Part shown: positions 8,503-16,041 of the stretch, in pieces
Layout of the letters: every line of letters starts with the position of its first letter
Position numbering within the stretch: the stretch's first letter is position 1
Assembly: GCA_022072025.1 (NCBI GenBank)
Contig: JAJVIP010000007.1
Coordinates: 1-64,000 of the forward strand
DNA from: Elusimicrobiota bacterium
GTDB taxonomy: Bacteria > Elusimicrobiota > Elusimicrobia > F11
DNA: 64,000 nt
Direction: 5' to 3'
Notes under the pieces: generated by a model
What the model saw: the letters and a program-made list of their open reading frames with translations, nothing else
Told to the model about the DNA's origin: nothing
The model's database searches: none
Translations under genes and position numbers: made by a program

Positions 8503-9834
8503 TTACCGCCCACCGGTTCCATCACCCACACCAGCCGTCTTTGAGGCGGTGGTATCCGCGGCCGGCACATTGGCAGTCCCGTCCGACCACGAGGTCAGCG
8601 TGTCTTCCGTTTCAACTTTGTAAGCAAACGTCTGGCCGTTTTCAGGTAGAGGAACCTCGTTATCCGGTCGACGATTGACCGCGTTGGAGGAGCTGTCGTC
8701 AAATGAAATGCGACCCGTCCCTTTGGGAATCAATGACGAATTGACTTTAAGCGCGGTGGCCGGATTAAACACCGCTCCCAATATCCGATAGATGTTGTAA
8801 CCGTTGGCATTGGGATCAAGAACCGCGTCCCAAGAAACTACCACCTTATTCGATGACACCTCGGTGCCGAGATTCTGAACAATGGACGAGATCAGTTCGA
8901 CAAAGACAAGGTGGATGTTTTCCGTCATGACTTCACTTGAAAGGTTTGATGTGTTCCCTTGGGAATCAACGGCAAATAAGAAGTAGGTGAAATCTTTCCC
9001 ATTGTCGGAATCAATGAGAGATTGGTCCTGATACGACGTGGCCACAGCCGGAATCGCGTCGTCGACCGTTTGCACACCGGAGGCTCCGAGCACGTTTCCC
9101 AAATTGGGAATCGAGACTGTTCCATTGCCGGGCACGCGATAAAGCTCGTAGTGATCAAGGTCCTGAAGCGTTGTTTGATATATGACGATGATTCTGTTGC
9201 CGGCCGTGAAACTGGTTCCCACTTCGGTAATCACTCCGGTCGGCAAATCGATGGTGTACTCGGTGGTCTCGGTTTTCACCGACAACGTCACAGCTTTAAT
9301 GATGGATCCGGACAAATGCGAAAAGAACAGACCGTTTTTCAAAACAATCTCACCCGTACCGGTGTTGACCGATTTCACCTCAGCGTATTCTTCAAGACCT
9401 GTGACACCGTCTTCGATAACCACAAAGGCATCCGGAACAATATCGACGGGGACGGGTGTGTTGACGTTGATGATCCGCTGTCCGTGACTGACCGTGGCGG
9501 TCAGCGTCGTCTGCTGGCCCGAGGTGGCTGTCCGTTCATAAACGGAATAGGTTCCAACGATCACCGGATCAAATTGGAGTTCGTGAACGGCTCCATTGGC
9601 GCCTTCGGCGACATCAGGCGTGTTGTCGGGATTTTTGATGAGCTCACCGCCGATCACTTCATTGCGAGTCGGGGCCGTCCAGTTAAGAGTGATTCGCGTT
9701 TTTCCTTTCGGAGTCGGTCCGTCGACAAACTGGAGCGCCTGGATAAGACCCAAAATCGGCGGTTGCGGCGCGAGAATGTCCGCTGCGAGATTTCCTAGAA
9801 CCTGTTGTGAAAGTAGTGACTCAAGTGTAGCCAT
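8503..9834 (-). CDS. Phage structural protein with fibronectin-type repeats, 443 aa
   Basis: Two Fn3-like modules can be seen: about residues 30-260 (TRITLNWTAPTRNE... LQDLDHYELYRVPGNG) and 325-430 (KVVVSWDAVLDPNANGYNIYRI ... FAYKVETEDT). Such modules decorate capsids and tails and may bind cell-surface glycans. It lies between the fibre-like gene and the connector gene. Its exact place in the virion is not determinable. A GGAGGAAAATT ribosome site precedes the ATG. Confidence 0.65.
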   Translation of the reverse strand: MATLESLLSQQVLGNLAADILAPQPPILGLIQALQFVDGPTPKGKTRITLNWTAPTRNEVIGGELIKNPDNTPDVAEGANGAVHELQFDPVIVGTYSVYERTATSGQQTTLTATVSHGQRIINVNTPVPVDIVPDAFVVIEDGVTGLEEYAEVKSVNTGTGEIVLKNGLFFSHLSGSIIKAVTLSVKTETTEYTIDLPTGVITEVGTSFTAGNRIIVIYQTTLQDLDHYELYRVPGNGTVSIPNLGNVLGASGVQTVDDAIPAVATSYQDQSLIDSDNGKDFTYFLFAVDSQGNTSNLSSEVMTENIHLVFVELISSIVQNLGTEVSSNKVVVSWDAVLDPNANGYNIYRILGAVFNPATALKVNSSLIPKGTGRISFDDSSSNAVNRRPDNEVPLPENGQTFAYKVETEDTLTSWSDGTANVPAADTTASKTAGVGDGTGGR

Positions 9835-9852
9835 GAAATTTTCCTCCTTAAA

Positions 9853-11544
9853 TTAGGTGTTGTTGGCGATTTGGTTTGTGCCTGTGCCGCTGTTGTTGGT
9901 GATAACAACCAAGCTGTTTCCGATCACCACAGCGCTATTGGCATTGGCCTCAAGCAAGATTGTTGAGCCATTGCTCACGTTACCGATGACGGAACATGCC
10001 GTTGAGCCGGATCCGACAATGACGGCGTTTTTTCCGGATCCGAGTGAGATCATGTTTCCAACCGCAGCTTTTTGAGAGGTGGAAAGCCGGATACCCGCTC
10101 CGGACATCGATCCAAAACTCAAGACAAGTCGGCAGTTCATAACTCGACCGGGTTGCTGCATGAAGTCGTTCACGTTGCCGTTATTCTGGGCCTCCGTTAA
10201 TTCACAACTGTCGATCAGTTCTCCGCCTTGAACCATCGCTGTGCTCAATCCGTTGCCGTTGTTCGTGATGATGCAATTGCGCATCTGTCCACCCGTCGAC
10301 ATAAAGATCCATGAGCCAGAAGCTTTGTTGCGGACGAATTGGCAGTTTTCGATAAGACCATTGGTTCCGCCAAAAGAGATGCCGACAAAGGGACTTCCAC
10401 CGGCCCGGCCAGGTTGGTTCTCATCTATCTTAAGGTCGCGCAGTCCTTGGTTATTGCCGGAAACGGCAATTGTATTCACCGCTCCCATCGCTGCGTCGCA
10501 TAGGATGGTGGTTGCGTCGCGGCCTTGGCCTTGCAAGGTAACTTTGTTGGGAATAGTTAAAGTGGCATTAATGAGGTAGCTCCCTTCGCGAAGCTGAACG
10601 ATGCCACCACCCGCCGTACCCGCCGCTGCCAATGCGGCCTGAATATTGGCTGTGTCGGTGGCCGCGACGCCGGTTGGCGCAGCGACGACTTGGGTTTGAT
10701 AGCCCGTCACCCCGCCGCCGGTGGCCGCGATCACAACTTTGTTATTTGGCTCATCTTGGGTCAGTGAGATGTTGGCGCCGGCCTCGAGCTTCACATCACC
10801 GATAAGTGGGTTTGCTTCGCCCAATTTCCGAACACCGGTCACACCGGCGTTGGCGATGGTGATCTTGTCGTTGGGATCGTCTTGAGTAAGAGTGATACCC
10901 GGACCTTCCTCAATCGAAACGTCGCCGGTTAAACTCGTCGCCTCTCCGGTTTTTTTCAAGGAAGATACGCCACCTGTCGCAGCGGCCTCAATCGTCACAT
11001 CACCGGTTCCATCCGGCGGCGTCACGGTAATTCCCGTTCCGGCCACAATCTTTCGCACCGAGGTGCGGGCTGTGTTGGTAGACGGAACCGGAATAGAGTT
11101 GTTTGTGGCGGTATTTCCTGTGTCGGTGTAATTGAGCGTGGATTCTCCGGTGACGTCCGCAAGAAAACGCTCTTGACCCGTGGCGGTTGATTTGTATATC
11201 CGATAGCCTGTTGCGCCCTTCACAATCTCCCATTGAAGAATGACCGGCAACGGCGTCACCGGCTGGCTCACCTGGGCCTCAAGTGTGACTGGGATCTTGT
11301 TCTCGGTGGTCTCGCCGGCCGCGTTGATCGCGGTCACTTTGAAGAAATAAATTGCGCTGCCCAAAAGCTCGGACCCGACCGCCCCAGAGCCGAGAGTGGC
11401 GAGCAGGGTCCGGGGCGGCCGCAAGGTCCCTTGCTGGGCGTGGGCGTCCAACAAATCAAGATTGGCGTTGTGACCGGCTCCCCAATTCAAATCGCCGGTG
11501 TCGCGCTTGGTAAGTTTTAATTTCTCTGTAAAATTCTCGGCCAT
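9853..11544 (-). CDS. Fibre-like protein with Fn3 module and right-handed beta-helix, 563 aa
   Basis: Residues ~1-120 include an Fn3-like module (FFKVTAINAAGE, ATGYRIYKSTATGQERFLADV). Then come three near-identical segments of the type GVSSLKKTGEATSLTGDVSIEEGPGITLTQDDPNDKITIA, typical of phage fibre shafts. A pectate-lyase-like beta-helix occupies about residues 310-560 (GGIVQLREGSYLINATLTIPNKVTLQGQG and serial N-rich turns). Beta-helices in tail spikes often cleave or bind host polysaccharide. The start is placed at MAENFTEKL (11544) because an AAGGAA site precedes it and the longer frame overlaps the Fn3 gene upstream. Confidence 0.75.
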   Translation of the reverse strand: MAENFTEKLKLTKRDTGDLNWGAGHNANLDLLDAHAQQGTLRPPRTLLATLGSGAVGSELLGSAIYFFKVTAINAAGETTENKIPVTLEAQVSQPVTPLPVILQWEIVKGATGYRIYKSTATGQERFLADVTGESTLNYTDTGNTATNNSIPVPSTNTARTSVRKIVAGTGITVTPPDGTGDVTIEAAATGGVSSLKKTGEATSLTGDVSIEEGPGITLTQDDPNDKITIANAGVTGVRKLGEANPLIGDVKLEAGANISLTQDEPNNKVVIAATGGGVTGYQTQVVAAPTGVAATDTANIQAALAAAGTAGGGIVQLREGSYLINATLTIPNKVTLQGQGRDATTILCDAAMGAVNTIAVSGNNQGLRDLKIDENQPGRAGGSPFVGISFGGTNGLIENCQFVRNKASGSWIFMSTGGQMRNCIITNNGNGLSTAMVQGGELIDSCELTEAQNNGNVNDFMQQPGRVMNCRLVLSFGSMSGAGIRLSTSQKAAVGNMISLGSGKNAVIVGSGSTACSVIGNVSNGSTILLEANANSAVVIGNSLVVITNNSGTGTNQIANNT

Positions 11545-11554
11545 ATTTTTTCCT

Positions 11555-11974
11555 TCACAACCCGTACCCCAAAACATCAAAAGCAGCGCCGTAACCTTCA
11601 AGAGAAGAACCAAACGGCCTCTGACTAAACGGCGGATAACTGAATCCATTGGTGTTGGGATCGCCAAAAGGTGCTTCCCCAAATGGACTTTCTCCCCCGC
11701 CGGCTTCCTCAACCCCAACCACCGCATAAAACCGTGTCGGACCGGCTTCGGGATCGGTGTCGTCAAACTGAAACACATCCGTCTTAAGTTGGTTTTCATC
11801 GGCGATCAACTCGCCGAGTTCGTCTTTGTTGACTGAACGATAGACCCGAAACCCAAGAAGCTTATGACCCACCTTCACATTCACCGGATAATCCGCCCAA
11901 TTGAGCCGGACAAATCCCGGCTCGCCGGACGTCACACGGAAATTAGGAACGGGAGGGAGAGGGTGCGAGGACAT
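11555..11974 (-). CDS. Single fibronectin-type III domain protein, 139 aa
   Basis: Residues 8-105 follow an Fn3 pattern (PNFRVTSGEPGFVRLNWADYP ... LLGFRVYRSVNKDE ... TRFYAVVGVEEAG). The C-terminal 35 residues are rich in G, S, P and F (FGEAPFGDPNTNGFSYPPFSQRPFG), like a flexible tail. It sits between the small head protein and the fibre gene and may be a capsid decoration or fibre accessory protein. Confidence 0.65.
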   Translation of the reverse strand: MSSHPLPPVPNFRVTSGEPGFVRLNWADYPVNVKVGHKLLGFRVYRSVNKDELGELIADENQLKTDVFQFDDTDPEAGPTRFYAVVGVEEAGGGESPFGEAPFGDPNTNGFSYPPFSQRPFGSSLEGYGAAFDVLGYGL

Positions 11975-11988
11975 AGTTTCCGATGCCC

Positions 11989-12264
11989 CTATCTCCTCTT
12001 TTTCTTGCCGTGTTTCCTGGAGGATGCTCTTCGCGGTGAGGTCTCGACTGAATCTTTTTCAGGCTGACCGGCGGTTACACCAACGCCCACAAGCTCCGAG
12101 TCGATCGTTTCTTCATAGCCCACCTTGAGCAGATAGTCTCGCGTGGACTGATGAACGACGTCACATACCCCATCCACAACTTTAACCTGCTCGGAGTAGG
12201 CGTACTCCAAGAGCGGCGCCTCAGCCGTTCCAAATGGCGGATTCTTTTTCCGAAGACGGAACAT
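11989..12264 (-). CDS. Small basic protein after the capsid gene, 91 aa
   Basis: Family not recognised. It has an acidic/neutral N-terminal part (LLEYAYSEQVKVVDGVCDVV) and a very basic tail (RRASSRKHGKKKRR). The gene immediately follows the major capsid gene, where head accessory proteins or head-tail fillers are often encoded. The role is inferred only from position. Confidence 0.55.
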   Translation of the reverse strand: MFRLRKKNPPFGTAEAPLLEYAYSEQVKVVDGVCDVVHQSTRDYLLKVGYEETIDSELVGVGVTAGQPEKDSVETSPRRASSRKHGKKKRR

Positions 12265-12272
12265 GAACCCGA

Positions 12273-13175
12273 TTACAACGTGATACCGGCCAAGCGCGAC
12301 ACCTTGATATCGTTGGCCTGAACCAGCGTGATGTCCTGGAAGATATCGAACTCACTGAACTGAGACGACTTCTGTGGAAGCCGCATCATTTTCAGCGGAG
12401 TGAGTTCACCGACCCATACAGCGTTTGTGTCCAGGAAGAAAATATCGGTGCAATTATTGGACGTTCCCTGGGTCTGCGCGTCCGAGATGAAGATGCTTCG
12501 AAAGATCGGAATCCCGTTATAGACTTGCACACGAAACCCGCCTTTCACTTCCATTGTGTCCACGAAACGCTGTTGGGCCTGAAGAAGCGCGTTTAGTTTG
12601 CGGTTAGCCTTCTTGGACATAATGATCATATTGGCCATGCCGCGATTCAAATCGATGGCCTCGTCCATCAGATCAAGATTAAGCGGCGAACCGTTGGCGC
12701 CAGCGACGACGACTTGGCCCGATGGGATCAGTTTCCGCAGTCCATCAAACTGCTTCGGATTGACGGACGAATCTCCGTTGATAATGGCGTCTTCTTCCGC
12801 ATCCCTCACAGCTTGAAGCGCGTTGTTCACTTCTTCTGCTTCAATGTCCAGGAGCGTCTTTCCGACCGCCTGGAGCTTACGCGTCACCTTCCCGCGCTGG
12901 ATAAGCGTCTTGTACGGGAATTTTTTCTGGGCATAGCTTGCCTGTGTGTCCACCGGTTCCTCGGTGTCGTTCACAAAGGAACTTGCCGCACCGCGCGCTG
13001 TCCGTTGATTCAAAATCCATTCCGCGCCGGACCCCGGTTTGCGCGAAAGGTTTTGACGCAACGGGTTGTTCACTTCGATCAGTTCCTGAAGAACCTGATC
13101 GACCAGCGGTTGCTGGAGTTGCTGACCTGCGCTGGCGATATCCAACGCTTTTTTTAATTGCTCTAAGTCGTTCAT
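12273..13175 (-). CDS. HK97-fold major capsid protein, 300 aa
   Basis: Follows the protease/scaffold gene directly. The N-terminal helical segment (residues 1-60) is followed by E-loop-like sequence (SSFVNDTEEPVDTQASYAQKKFPYKTL), a spine helix (EAEEVNNALQAVRDAEEDAIINGD) and C-terminal A-domain strands ending FDIFQDITLVQANDIKVSRLAGITL, all typical of HK97-fold capsids. Thus the virion is a tailed phage of the Caudoviricetes. A GGAGG ribosome site lies before the ATG. Confidence 0.85.
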   Translation of the reverse strand: MNDLEQLKKALDIASAGQQLQQPLVDQVLQELIEVNNPLRQNLSRKPGSGAEWILNQRTARGAASSFVNDTEEPVDTQASYAQKKFPYKTLIQRGKVTRKLQAVGKTLLDIEAEEVNNALQAVRDAEEDAIINGDSSVNPKQFDGLRKLIPSGQVVVAGANGSPLNLDLMDEAIDLNRGMANMIIMSKKANRKLNALLQAQQRFVDTMEVKGGFRVQVYNGIPIFRSIFISDAQTQGTSNNCTDIFFLDTNAVWVGELTPLKMMRLPQKSSQFSEFDIFQDITLVQANDIKVSRLAGITL

Positions 13176-13201
13176 CTGATTTGGCCTCCTATGTGGAATC
13201 G

Positions 13202-13777
13202 TTAACCTTGCTGGAGGGCCAAGGCCACCTTGAGTTTTTTCTCAGGCGGCAACCCTTCAAAGGTCTTTTTGATGTCGTTGTTTTCCGGCTCAGGTTGGAC
13301 GACTCCTTTCCTTTGTGCCGGAATCTGCTTCAAGATCGGCTCGATCTGTTTTTTAATCTCGACGGAAATCATTTGGGCGACCTCTTCTTTTGTAAAGGTC
13401 GGCGCAGCGGGGGTCGTAACCGCAGGCGGCGTCCAGGTCTGGCCCACCGCTTCTTTGAGTGCCGCCTTGATCTCAATGGCGGTTGGTTCCGCATCACCGC
13501 CCAGCGCGATCAAACGGTCTAACATCGGCCAAACGGAGTCGAGTTTGGAAACCAGTTCACTGTCTTTGACCGTCTCTTTCTCTTTGTCCTTTTTTTGCTT
13601 TCCGTCTTTGCCTGCTATTTTTTCCGGTGGAGCGTCTGTGGGATTTGGAGTGTTATCCGGCTCCGCGGAAGGCTCTGGTTTGGGCTCTTCCGGTTTTGGG
13701 GTCTCGGGAGCCGGTGCTTCCTCGGGTTTGGGCTCTTCTGGTTTCAGCTCATCAATAGGGGTTTCTTGTTTTGACAT
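13202..13777 (-). CDS. Nested scaffold protein from internal start, 191 aa
   Basis: Within the protease gene, an ATG at 13777 (MSKQETPIDELKPEEP) is preceded by AAAGGAG nine bases upstream, a better ribosome site than many in the window. Translation from here would give only the proline/glutamate-rich and helical scaffold part without the protease, like lambda Nu3 inside gene C. This is inferred from the site; no expression evidence is available. Confidence 0.5.
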   Translation of the reverse strand: MSKQETPIDELKPEEPKPEEAPAPETPKPEEPKPEPSAEPDNTPNPTDAPPEKIAGKDGKQKKDKEKETVKDSELVSKLDSVWPMLDRLIALGGDAEPTAIEIKAALKEAVGQTWTPPAVTTPAAPTFTKEEVAQMISVEIKKQIEPILKQIPAQRKGVVQPEPENNDIKKTFEGLPPEKKLKVALALQQG

Positions 13778-14314
13778 GGGGTCGTCTCCTTTCTTCATTG
13801 AATCGATCTCATCGAGGGCTTTTTTCACATACCATCCGATGGCGCGGGCCTCGGGATTGGCCGGCACTGACACCAGCGACACTTCCACGAGGACCATCTT
13901 CTTAATGACATTGACCACCCGATCAAATTCAGGCATGAACTTTTTCTCGCGCTCGAGAACTTGGCCTCGGATGGAAAATTTATTGAGAACGCCCTCTTTA
14001 ATTTTCTGAATGATGTCGGGCTCGGTTTGAGAGATCAAAACGTCGATCAGAAGGCCGTTTTTATCGAACTCGGCTTTGGTCACCTTGCCAATGGATTTTT
14101 CGATGTCGTGATTGAGAAGAACGGTGGTGTTTGACAGCAAATCGAGAGATGAGGCCTTGAGCGCTTCTTCGGTGATGATGTCGCCCTGCAAATCAAAATC
14201 GGTTGTCGCCGCATAACCAACGACGTGAAATTCTCCCGACTCATCCATCTGTTTTAGGATGTCGAGTGAAAACCCGAATGGAATCTTTTCCAGTGTTGAT
14301 GTTTTTTCTTTCAT
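13202..14314 (-). CDS. Prohead protease fused to scaffold domain, 370 aa
   Basis: Residues 1-165 carry the HK97 prohead protease pattern: His69 in LLNHD, Ser114 in KFSIRG and Glu144 in EVSLVSVPANPEA. The protease matures the capsid. Residues ~178-370 are low-complexity (PEEPKPEEAPAPETPKPEEP) and then helical, as in a scaffolding delta domain. An internal ATG with its own ribosome site allows separate scaffold synthesis (see the nested entry). The gene is preceded by the attenuator-like leader at 14327-14394. Confidence 0.85.
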   Translation of the reverse strand: MKEKTSTLEKIPFGFSLDILKQMDESGEFHVVGYAATTDFDLQGDIITEEALKASSLDLLSNTTVLLNHDIEKSIGKVTKAEFDKNGLLIDVLISQTEPDIIQKIKEGVLNKFSIRGQVLEREKKFMPEFDRVVNVIKKMVLVEVSLVSVPANPEARAIGWYVKKALDEIDSMKKGDDPMSKQETPIDELKPEEPKPEEAPAPETPKPEEPKPEPSAEPDNTPNPTDAPPEKIAGKDGKQKKDKEKETVKDSELVSKLDSVWPMLDRLIALGGDAEPTAIEIKAALKEAVGQTWTPPAVTTPAAPTFTKEEVAQMISVEIKKQIEPILKQIPAQRKGVVQPEPENNDIKKTFEGLPPEKKLKVALALQQG

Positions 14315-14326
14315 GTCTCCTCACAT

Positions 14327-14394
14327 AAAAAAAGCGCCACCCCCGTTATTTCACGGAAGCAGCGCTTCAGTCGGTCCGACAGCGCGACTATGTG
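14327..14394 (-). promoter_or_regulatory. Leader 2: terminator with upstream competing hairpin
   Basis: On the minus strand a 15-bp stem (14352-14366 with 14333-14347) followed by T residues at 14327-14333 forms an intrinsic terminator before the protease ribosome site. Upstream, TCGG-ACCGA-CTGA (14367-14379) is closed by GCGC/GCGC; the inner GCGC belongs to the terminator arm. Compared with leader 1 the stems differ in sequence but keep pairing, and the loop RCCGA and the distal CACATA are conserved. This supports a shared, selected RNA structure. Confidence 0.6.
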
Positions 14395-14429
14395 TTTAAA
14401 TAAAGACTAAATTTTTCAATCCCAACGCC

Positions 14430-14500
14430 ATGACTTGTCTCGACCTGCCGAATCCTGGTCTATCAAGGCAAGCCTCGACACGCCGTTTCCTGCCTCACAA
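14430..14500 (-). repeat. Short degenerate GGC-type repeat tract
   Basis: On the minus strand, GGC triplets recur at roughly five- or ten-base spacing (AGGCAGGAAACGGCGTG, then AGGCTTGCC, GGCAGG, TGGCG). It looks like a short version of the tracts at 31461-31775 and 32459-32610. The signal is weak on its own. Confidence 0.3.
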
Positions 14501-14513
14501 CAAATTCCCATCA

Positions 14514-14690
14514 TCATGACCGCGCCAACACCTTATCTACATCGGCTCGTTTCATCGTTCGTCGTTTGATGACTCGGTAAATCTGATTGTTCTCACATTC
14601 CAACTCAATGGTCCCATAGAACGGCTCACCCTTAAGCCAGCGCTCAAGGAGTTTTTGGAACATTTCGATTGTGATGTAAGGTCCACCCAT
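14514..14690 (-). CDS. Small protein of unknown function, 58 aa
   Basis: A short frame, MGGPYITIEMFQKLLERWLKG..., ending ADVDKVLARS. A GGTGA site sits five bases before the ATG, and the codons read as a compact mixed helix/strand protein. The palindrome at 14732-14757 lies about 42 bases upstream and may control it. Leader 2 and the protease operon follow in the same direction. The function is unknown. The 119-base gap between it and leader 2 (14395-14513) holds only a weak GGC-type repeat (see below). Confidence 0.6.
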   Translation of the reverse strand: MGGPYITIEMFQKLLERWLKGEPFYGTIELECENNQIYRVIKRRTMKRADVDKVLARS

Positions 14691-14731
14691 ATATTCACCG
14701 CGAAAAATCTAATTCTTTGGATTGAAGCTGT

Positions 14732-14757
14732 CCATAAACTGTTTAAACTGTTTATGG
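14732..14757. promoter_or_regulatory. 26-bp near-palindrome, likely operator
   Basis: The arms CCATAAAC and GTTTATGG are perfect inverted repeats around a central GTTTAAAC. The site lies between the divergent small minus-strand gene (start 14690) and the plus-strand HNH gene (start 14783), so it could control both. A second degenerate copy is at 24800-24825. Confidence 0.55.
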
Positions 14758-14782
14758 TCTGACATTTTTAACTTCGAGGCAG

Positions 14783-16033
14783 ATGGCACGCATGATTATT
14801 GATGAAGAATTTGATGATTCGATAAGAATTGAGCTGATAAAAACTTCTCAAGGTCCCGGCTATTGCTTTTATGGTGACCTCTACCGGAGATATCAAATCG
14901 ATCTCGACAATATTGAGGGACGAAACTCCCTTCATCAAGCGCTCGGACGCATCTCCACGCGAGAACACAAACAGGGCCGCCCGCTGTTGTCCGCAGTTGT
15001 GGTAGACAAGAAAAACAAAAGGCCTGGTCCTGGATTCTTTGAATTGGCGAAAACACTCGGTCGATACGATGGGCCGTTAACAGGCCGCAAATCACAGGTG
15101 TTCCTAGATGCCGAACTTCGATCAATCTCTGATTATTGGAGTACTCACCCTTTGCCAACAAGCGAAGATTCAAATGGAAATGGCTCTACATCTGCTTCCG
15201 ATAACACTCGGGCACCTTTCGTAAAGTCCGCGCCTAAAATAGAGCAGATTGTTCTCCGATGGGAAGAGCCAGGCATAAAAAACTACGAAGATCGTTTCCC
15301 GATTTCTGAATTCTCTGAAGAATGCCGAGATGAAAGAAGGCAGCACGTTGTTGTCTCCCCTAACGGATCATCCTCTATTGCGAAATTTCGCTTGACCGTA
15401 AAAGATCGAGTTGCAACGTTGGATTACGGAGCCTTCCTGCATGAAAATCGAAAAGCGGGTATGGAAATAGGCATTATGATCTTGCGATTCGATGATCCCG
15501 ACAATATGACGGTGAAAGAAGCCTATTGGAAGCCGCCAGGAAAATCTCAAAGCCCTGCGTTGCTGAAACAAGTGGTCACGTATGAACCAATCGACTTGCC
15601 AGAGTACTCCCCATTAAAAGGCCAATCAACCAGAGCAGACGTCTCTATAAAGGAAAGGCCTGGGCAAGCCATTTTTCGTCGTCGCCTACGATCCGCCTAT
15701 GGCAACCGATGTTGCATCACAGGATGTGACGTCCCCGTGTGTCTTGACGGCGCCCATATTGACCAACACGAAAATTCCTCACACGACCATCCCAAAAACG
15801 GCCTCCTCCTCAGAAAAGATTTACATGCTCTTTTTGATGCAGGGCTTTTGGCCATAGAACCAACTGGCTTGGTAATCCATTTCAAAACAGAAGTTCGGTC
15901 ATTCTCCGAGTACAACGCTCTGCATGGGAGAAAACTGCGAGGGCCGGAGAAGAGATTTTCCGCTTACACTCCATCGCCCGATGCGTTGTCTCGGCGATGG
16001 AAGAAATTCATCGAATCTGAGAACTCACGGTAG
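14783..16033 (+). CDS. HNH endonuclease-domain protein, cargo gene, 416 aa
   Basis: Residues ~290-360 form an HNH_2-type nuclease domain: [19 protein letters not shown] followed by [37 protein letters not shown]. The zinc-binding cysteines and the AHI/NGLLL/HALFD motifs of the ββα-metal fold are visible. In related proteins this domain often follows an SRA/YDG or another recognition domain and cuts DNA. The N-terminal ~280 residues are not recognised and may sense a target. It is encoded against the direction of the surrounding structural genes and is followed eight bases later by the TPR/propeller/J-domain gene, so the two form an operon. The start is ATG 14783 after GAGGCAG; ATG 14792 is an alternative. 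Defence function is inferred. Confidence 0.75.
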   Translation: MARMIIDEEFDDSIRIELIKTSQGPGYCFYGDLYRRYQIDLDNIEGRNSLHQALGRISTREHKQGRPLLSAVVVDKKNKRPGPGFFELAKTLGRYDGPLTGRKSQVFLDAELRSISDYWSTHPLPTSEDSNGNGSTSASDNTRAPFVKSAPKIEQIVLRWEEPGIKNYEDRFPISEFSEECRDERRQHVVVSPNGSSSIAKFRLTVKDRVATLDYGAFLHENRKAGMEIGIMILRFDDPDNMTVKEAYWKPPGKSQSPALLKQVVTYEPIDLPEYSPLKGQSTRADVSIKERPGQAIFRRRLRSAYGNRCCITGCDVPVCLDGAHIDQHENSSHDHPKNGLLLRKDLHALFDAGLLAIEPTGLVIHFKTEVRSFSEYNALHGRKLRGPEKRFSAYTPSPDALSRRWKKFIESENSR

Positions 16034-16041
16034 GTGTAAAC

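Noticed and set aside
9022-9798. Plus-strand open frame of 258 codons
   Set aside because: Antisense to the Fn3-type structural gene; no supporting start site.
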